A stretch of DNA of 64,000 bases from Utricularia gibba (taxonomy: Eukaryota; Streptophyta; Magnoliopsida; Lamiales; Lentibulariaceae): NCBI GenBank assembly GCA_002189035.1, contig NEEC01000023.1:62001-126000 (forward strand), read 5' to 3'. Shown here piece after piece: positions 63,504 to 64,000 of the stretch. Position numbers and translations under genes: made by a program. The notes beneath the pieces were generated by a model. The model was given only the letters and a program-made list of their open reading frames with translations, made no database searches and had not been told where the DNA came from. Every line of letters starts with the position of its first letter. Position 1 is the first letter of the stretch.

Positions 63504-64000
63504 AATACTTCACAACACTTGAGACTGCTACCACTGCCTGCTTCCCTTTTATACTTGGTTTTGATTTCAGATCCCATGACTAGGAACATTTAAGGGATTT
63601 ACAACATCACAGACCAAGGTAGCTACAGGTCCCATCTCAAACTACTTAGTTATATGCTAAGCATCAGTTGTTAGTTGTCACTAGTCAGACCATTTCTCAT
63701 ATGCCTTCGATTTTTTTTTTTTTTCCAACAGATTGTGTGATTCATAATATGAGCCTTAGAATTCAGATTCTTCTCCGTTGTAGCTTTAAAAATCTGAAAC
63801 ATCTCAAATGCATCTGATTCGAGATCCAACAGTAATGTAAAGATCATCAATGGAAAAACTTACTACCTCTTAGTGAATTTGTGAAAGTGGTGTCTGTGTC
63901 AGATTCCCTCTCCTTCAGAGATTTGGTAGTCCTCTCATTGTGGCTTTCTGAGACAAGGCATAAATATCTCTGTACTTGGCATCACCAAAAACCTTATGCC
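63504..64000. other. 3' flank at the right edge
   Basis: 3' UTR of the coiled-coil gene. At the edge (63915-64000) a minus-strand frame reads HKVFGDAKYRDIYALSQKAT and stops at 63915-63917. It could be the last exon of a gene lying beyond the window, but is too short to name. Confidence 0.3.

Overview
This is nuclear DNA from a flowering plant, most likely a eudicot. Most genes are split by many short GT-AG introns with T-rich tracts, the spacers are AT-rich, and the families are typical of land plants: BODYGUARD hydrolase, CNGC, HD-Zip I, ATL RING-H2, UMAMIT, STIG1 and SIN3-like. I recognise 17 protein genes and one plausible but unnamed coiled-coil gene in 64 kb (about one per 3.5 kb), so the segment is compact. 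No rRNA, tRNA, CRISPR array or intact transposon was found. The proteins were recognised from remembered family patterns; no search was run.

Layout. 1-1507 (+): 3' part of a ZIF-like MFS transporter. 2718-3261 (-): STIG1-type cysteine-rich peptide. 4865-6696 (-): BODYGUARD-like hydrolase. 7404-9054 (+): RRP1/Nop52 ribosome-biogenesis factor. 9941-13879 (+): NADPH-cytochrome P450 reductase. 14478-17907 (+): M17 leucine aminopeptidase. 19161-21771 (+): TMN7-like TM9SF/EMP70 protein. 22386-24745 (-): plastid lysophosphatidate acyltransferase. 25151-28243 (-): HAD-type 5'-nucleotidase. 29667-33274 (+): cyclic-nucleotide-gated channel. 36441-37692 (+): HAT5/ATHB1-like HD-Zip I factor with a 29-codon upstream ORF. 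39019-39527 (+): ATL RING-H2. 40039-42227 (+): NHL-repeat membrane protein. 42852-43931 (-): ATL46-like RING-H2. 45401-47439 (+): TIM44-type protein. 48509-50080 (+): UMAMIT transporter. 50473-52913 (+): MTP12-like zinc transporter. 53672-60520 (-): SIN3-like corepressor. 61656-63503 (+): coiled-coil protein of unknown function.

The genes are ordinary housekeeping and regulatory loci in both orientations. They show no operon-like logic, though several pairs are head to head across 0.7-1.5 kb (BDG/RRP1, nucleotidase/CNGC, ATL46/TIM44, SIN3/coiled-coil).

The most striking window-wide pattern is that otherwise intact genes are interrupted by single-base frame breaks. I found 15 in ten genes. 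Each is resolved by one extra base, and each lies in or beside a G run on the coding strand (C run on the other strand). The likeliest cause is homopolymer contraction in the assembly, but the coding-strand bias deserves a check. Other points of interest are the HAT5 upstream ORF, a candidate U12-type AT-AC intron near 63237, a GC-AG intron in the P450 reductase, and the frame break in the STIG1 gene.
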